Position numbers and translations under genes: made by a program
Assembly: GCA_014762585.1 (NCBI GenBank)
Contig: JABURN010000229.1
Coordinates: 1-17,456, forward strand
Source of the DNA: Methylophaga sp.
GTDB taxonomy: Bacteria; Pseudomonadota; Gammaproteobacteria; Nitrosococcales; Methylophagaceae
Direction of reading: 5' to 3'
Length of the DNA stretch: 17,456 nucleotides
Notes under the pieces: generated by a model
Seen by the model: the letters and a program-made list of their open reading frames with translations, nothing else
Databases searched by the model: none
What the model was told of the DNA's origin: nothing
In this document: positions 13,727-17,456 of the stretch, in pieces
Layout: the number at the start of each line of letters is the position of its first letter
How positions within the stretch are numbered: the stretch's first letter is position 1

Positions 13727-16700
13727 TCAGTTTGTCGCTTTAGTCCTGATGTAGCTGTAATACAGCAGGGGAATTACCACCAGCGTCAACACAGTGGACA
13801 CCAGAATACCGAACAGCAAGGCCACGGCCAGCCCGTTGAATATCGGGTCATCCAGAATAAACAAGGCGCCCAGCATCGCAGCCAGCGCTGTCAGAGCGAT
13901 AGGTTTGGCCCGCACCGATGCGGCCTGAATCACTGCCTGCTCGGCCGGCATGCCACTGTCCATCGCTTCCCGAATAAAATCCACCAGCAAAATGGAATTG
14001 CGCACAATGATGCCGGCCATCGCAATCATGCCAATCATCGATGTCGCGGTGAACTCCGCCCCCAACAGCGCGTGCCCCGGCATCACCCCGATAATAGTCA
14101 GCGGAATCGGCACCATGATAATCAAGGGCAGCAGATAGGAGCGGAACTGCGCCACAATCAGAATATAAATCAGGATAATACCAACCGCATAGGCGAGGCC
14201 CATATCACGGAAGGTTTCATAGGTTATCTGCCATTCGCCATCCCACTTGATGCTGTCTTTGATTGCCAGTGCCGGTGGTGACAACAAAAGCTGGTCAATA
14301 TCCTTGTCCTGCAGGCGCTGATAAATGCTGAACATCCCGTACAGAGGACTATCCACCGTGCCGGCCATATCGGCAGTGACGAAAACCACCGGTTGCAGGT
14401 CTTTATGATAAATCGTCTGCTGATGCGTGGTTTCAATCACCGTGACCACCTCGCCGAGGCTTATCATCTCACCCTGCTGGTTGCTGAGCCTGATATTTAA
14501 CAAGGCATCGAGATTACGTTTATCCGCAATGGGGAGCTGCAAGCGTAAAGGCACGGCATATTTCACCGCAGCATTGTGCAGATAGCCGATATCTTCGCCA
14601 TCGAGCGCCAGCTTGATAGCCTGAACAATCTGCTGCTGGCTCAGGCCATAAAGCGCCGCTTTATTTCTGTCGATATCAATCACCTTGCGTGGCGCCTTTG
14701 CTTCCACGCTGCTATCGATATCGACCACACCGTCTACGGCGGCAAAGTCCTGTTCAATCTTTTTAGCTGTCGCTAACTGCGCGCCATAATCCAGGCCATA
14801 AATTTCAGCCACAATCGGCGACTGCACCGGCGGCCCGGGTGGCACCTCTACCAATTTCAGATTGGCCTGCCACTGTGCTGCAATCTCTTGCAGCGGCTCG
14901 CGCAGACTCAGGGCAATATCATGACTGCTGCGCTCACGTAATGATTTATGCCGGAAATTTACCTGCACATCAGCCATATGCCAGTCATCACGCAGATAAT
15001 ACTGACGCACCAGCCCGTTGAAATTAATCGGTGAAGCACTGCCCACATAAGCCTGATAGTCGATGACTTCCGGCACCTGCTGCAGATAAGCCGTCAGGTC
15101 TCTGACCGCCGCTGCGGTAGTCTCCAGCGGCGTGCTCTCAGGCATATCCACAACCAGTTGCAGCTCTGATTTATTATCAAAAGGCAGCATTTTCAGTACC
15201 ACCAGTTTGGCCGCAGCCAGTCCCACTGACAGCAGTATCAGGATAACCAGACCCAGCCACAATAAACCGCGATAGGCCCCTGCCTGGCGCGAGGTCACAA
15301 AGGGGGATAACAAACGATGGAAAAAGCCATTGCCGCTTTGCTGAGGCGACGCCGGATGATGGCGATGCCGGGCCAGCATCCTCAGCACCATCCAGGGCGT
15401 AATGATATAGGCCACCAGCAAAGACAAAAGCATGCCGATACTGGCATTAATCGGAATCGGACTCATATACGGGCCCATCAGGCCCGACACAAAAGCCATC
15501 GGCAGCAAGGCGGCAATCACGGCAAAAGTCGCCAGAATCGTCGGTTGTCCGACTTCATCCACCGCCAGCGGGATCGCTTCACGCAAAGACTTTGCACCCT
15601 GCTGTAAATGACGATGAATGTTTTCGACCACGACGATCGCATCATCGACCAGGATGCCAATCGAGAAAATCAGGGCAAACAGCGATACCCGGTTCAAGGT
15701 GAATCCCCAGGCCCAGGATGCAAACAGCATTAATAACAGGGTGATCACCACGGCGACACCGACAATAATCGCCTCCCGCCAGCCCAGCGCCAATAACACC
15801 AGTGCCACTACAGCGATGGTGACGAAGATCAATTTATGAATCAGCGTTGCCGCCTTGTCATTCGCGGTTTCCCCATAGTTACGGGTGACGGTGATATTCA
15901 CCGCATCGGGCACCATCACTCCACGTAGTGACTCGACCTGATCGAGGACCGCTGCGGCGATATCAGCAGCGTTATGGCCCGGTTGCTTGGCTATCGCCAG
16001 GGTCACGGCATCGAACTCACCCTGAGCGCTAAGGCCTTTATCTTCTGCAGCCTGCCCGCTACCAAACCAGACATAGCGTTCAGCTTGTTCCGGACCATGA
16101 CTTATCGTTGCAACATCACTGAGATACACCGGCTTGCCGTCATCTAAGCCGATGATCAGTTCCTGCAATGTCTGTGTCGACACAATCAACTCACCGGCCT
16201 GGATTGAAGTTGTCTGGTTGTGTTGCACCACACTACCGGCTTCAGCAGATTGATTGGCGGCGGTGAGCGTCTCGGCAAGGTCAGACGGATCGATGTGATA
16301 GCTGGCTAACTTGACCGGATCCAGTGTGATACTGACGACACTGTCCGGGCCGCCAATAGTGTAGATATCACGGGTTCCCTTAATACGCTTGAGCTCTGCC
16401 TCCAGCGCATGAGCGACCTGTTTAAGCTGGTAGGCATCCTGTTTGTCTTCCCGCCACAGGGTCAAAGTCAGGATGGGCACATCATCAATGCCCTTGGGTT
16501 TGATAATCGGTTGTGCCACGCCCAGTTCGGCCGGCAGCCAATCACTGTTTGAGTAGATTTTATTGTAGAGGCGCACAATCGCTTCGGTGCGTGGTTCACC
16601 CACTTCAAACTGCGCGGTCAGCACTGCCATGCCGGGCTTAGAAACCGAGTAGACATGCTCCAGTCCCTCGATTTCACTGATGACCTGCTCGGCGGGGGTG

Positions 16701-16900
16701 GCGATCAGCTTTTCCACCTCGATTGCGCTGGCACCGGGATAAGCGATAAAGACATTGGCAAAGGTCACATCAATCTGCGGCTCTTCCTCGCGCGGCGTCA
16801 CAAGAATGGCAAACAAACCCAGCAAAACCGCCAGCAGAGCAATGAGCGGGGTCAGTGCATTATCCTGAAAAAAGGCAGCGATCCTTCCTGACAGCCCCAT
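13727..16900 (-). CDS. RND family efflux transporter permease
   Basis: 1057-residue inner-membrane pump subunit of the AcrB type, normal in length, with twelve expected helices: helix 1 at about 15-35, a large periplasmic loop, helices 2-6, helix 7 near 545-565, a second loop, and helices 8-12 from about 885. The helix-4 motif GILVDDAIVVVENIHRH carries the Asp pair at about 419-420 used for proton relay, as in drug-type (HAE) pumps. REEEPQIDVTFANVFIAYPGA after helix 1 is typical of the less-studied RND branch found with simple two-gene operons. It couples proton influx to export of an unknown substrate, together with the membrane fusion protein encoded 2 bp upstream. The ATG at 16900 follows the adaptor stop so closely that translational coupling is likely. 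An outer-membrane TolC-type partner is not in view. Confidence 0.95.
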   Translation of the reverse strand: MGLSGRIAAFFQDNALTPLIALLAVLLGLFAILVTPREEEPQIDVTFANVFIAYPGASAIEVEKLIATPAEQVISEIEGLEHVYSVSKPGMAVLTAQFEVGEPRTEAIVRLYNKIYSNSDWLPAELGVAQPIIKPKGIDDVPILTLTLWREDKQDAYQLKQVAHALEAELKRIKGTRDIYTIGGPDSVVSITLDPVKLASYHIDPSDLAETLTAANQSAEAGSVVQHNQTTSIQAGELIVSTQTLQELIIGLDDGKPVYLSDVATISHGPEQAERYVWFGSGQAAEDKGLSAQGEFDAVTLAIAKQPGHNAADIAAAVLDQVESLRGVMVPDAVNITVTRNYGETANDKAATLIHKLIFVTIAVVALVLLALGWREAIIVGVAVVITLLLMLFASWAWGFTLNRVSLFALIFSIGILVDDAIVVVENIHRHLQQGAKSLREAIPLAVDEVGQPTILATFAVIAALLPMAFVSGLMGPYMSPIPINASIGMLLSLLVAYIITPWMVLRMLARHRHHPASPQQSGNGFFHRLLSPFVTSRQAGAYRGLLWLGLVILILLSVGLAAAKLVVLKMLPFDNKSELQLVVDMPESTPLETTAAAVRDLTAYLQQVPEVIDYQAYVGSASPINFNGLVRQYYLRDDWHMADVQVNFRHKSLRERSSHDIALSLREPLQEIAAQWQANLKLVEVPPGPPVQSPIVAEIYGLDYGAQLATAKKIEQDFAAVDGVVDIDSSVEAKAPRKVIDIDRNKAALYGLSQQQIVQAIKLALDGEDIGYLHNAAVKYAVPLRLQLPIADKRNLDALLNIRLSNQQGEMISLGEVVTVIETTHQQTIYHKDLQPVVFVTADMAGTVDSPLYGMFSIYQRLQDKDIDQLLLSPPALAIKDSIKWDGEWQITYETFRDMGLAYAVGIILIYILIVAQFRSYLLPLIIMVPIPLTIIGVMPGHALLGAEFTATSMIGMIAMAGIIVRNSILLVDFIREAMDSGMPAEQAVIQAASVRAKPIALTALAAMLGALFILDDPIFNGLAVALLFGILVSTVLTLVVIPLLYYSYIRTKATN

Positions 16901-16902
16901 CT

Positions 16903-17456
16903 CTATTCACCCTGACTGTTTTTGATGATGCCGACGGCCTGTGTGGGCTCGATGATAACAACATCACCTGCTTGCAGACCTGCCAGAATCTCGCGTTCAG
17001 ATCCCACCGTCCTGCCCGGCCGAACCTGACGAAGCTGAATATCATCGTTTTTGAGCAGATACACCGCACTGGCCTCCCCCCGCTGAACCACGGCTTCTGC
17101 AGGGACCAGCAATAAGGTTTCATCCGGGCCTTCCAGGCTCACTTTGGCACTGCTGCCCGGGTACAAATGGTCCGCCTGCGCCAACAGAGGGATTCGAAGG
17201 CTGAATGAATGACTGGCAGGATCAGCCTGTGGTACCAGCGTGGCCTCGCCTGCTGAGAGTGACTTGCCATCAATAGTCTCAACATTGGCAATCCTGGCCG
17301 GCAGCAAGTCATCGAGCAGACGCTGGGGGATCTGAATCACAACCCGAAGCGAGTCCAGTGAAACACCCGACATCAACAGTTGGCCGGGACTGGCCATTTC
17401 ACCCACCTCAATCAGCCGCTCGGTCACAATGCCGGCATAGGGCGCCTGAACCACGG
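16903..17456 (-). CDS. RND efflux membrane fusion protein (periplasmic adaptor), N-terminus outside the window
   Basis: The frame is open to the right window edge, so this is the C-terminal 184 codons of an adaptor normally about 350-400 residues long; a GTG at 17454 is an internal Val, not a start. It begins in the second lipoyl half (VQAPYAGIVTERLIEVGEMASPGQLL), followed by the beta-barrel domain (SLRVVIQIPQRLLDDL through PGSSAKVSLEG) and the membrane-proximal domain (LLLVPAEAVVQRGEASAVYLL, QVRPGRTVGSEREILAGLQAGD). It would bridge the permease 16900-13727 to an outer-membrane channel. Stop TAG and the permease ATG are 2 bp apart, showing a shared operon. The signal peptide and hairpin domain lie outside the window. 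Confidence 0.93.
   Translation of the reverse strand, partial: VVQAPYAGIVTERLIEVGEMASPGQLLMSGVSLDSLRVVIQIPQRLLDDLLPARIANVETIDGKSLSAGEATLVPQADPASHSFSLRIPLLAQADHLYPGSSAKVSLEGPDETLLLVPAEAVVQRGEASAVYLLKNDDIQLRQVRPGRTVGSEREILAGLQAGDVVIIEPTQAVGIIKNSQGE

Overview
The window looks like ordinary chromosome of a gammaproteobacterium with a roughly balanced base composition. It carries housekeeping and envelope genes (a long-form LeuA, RarD, an alkyltransferase-like protein, a PIN-PhoH protein, a PilZ protein, RND efflux and an NhaP2-type antiporter) with Gram-negative lipoprotein and Sec signals. No transposase, integrase, CRISPR array, rRNA or tRNA was seen. The genus cannot be fixed from the sequence; protein similarity to Pseudomonas/Halomonas-type families is an impression only.

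Left part (1-4380): an antiporter gene (nhaP2-like, cut off at the left edge) lies downstream of a LEA14/WHy lipoprotein gene, a plausible osmotic or desiccation stress pair. Upstream is a small secreted His/Met-rich protein built from an internal duplication, with a good terminator behind it and several palindromes in front. leuA follows, with a structured leader that may encode a short leader peptide. It is divergent from an Lrp/AsnC regulator, and a near-perfect 24-bp palindrome lies between the two genes.

Middle (4381-9338): the Lrp-like gene is convergent with rarD. Then come an active-site-less MGMT homologue (ATL), a lipoprotein whose true start is probably an internal GTG, and a LysE/RhtB exporter, all on the minus strand. 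A plus-strand gene follows that fuses a PP2C phosphatase to an atypical Ser/Thr kinase with a C-terminal membrane anchor.

Right part (9436-17456): a secreted seven-bladed Vgb-type propeller lies downstream of the kinase gene. Next is a minus-strand secreted protein of unknown function, then a 550-bp divergent intergenic region rich in hairpins. The phoH-like gene follows, with its Shine-Dalgarno in a GGA-loop hairpin, then a PilZ protein with an unusual helical insertion. The window ends with a convergent RND pump permease and the C-terminal part of its membrane fusion protein. The possibly new items are regulatory (leuA leader, palindromes, phoH hairpin) and architectural (phosphatase-kinase fusion, split PilZ, HPAHEMG-repeat protein). 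I saw no obvious novel multi-gene system.
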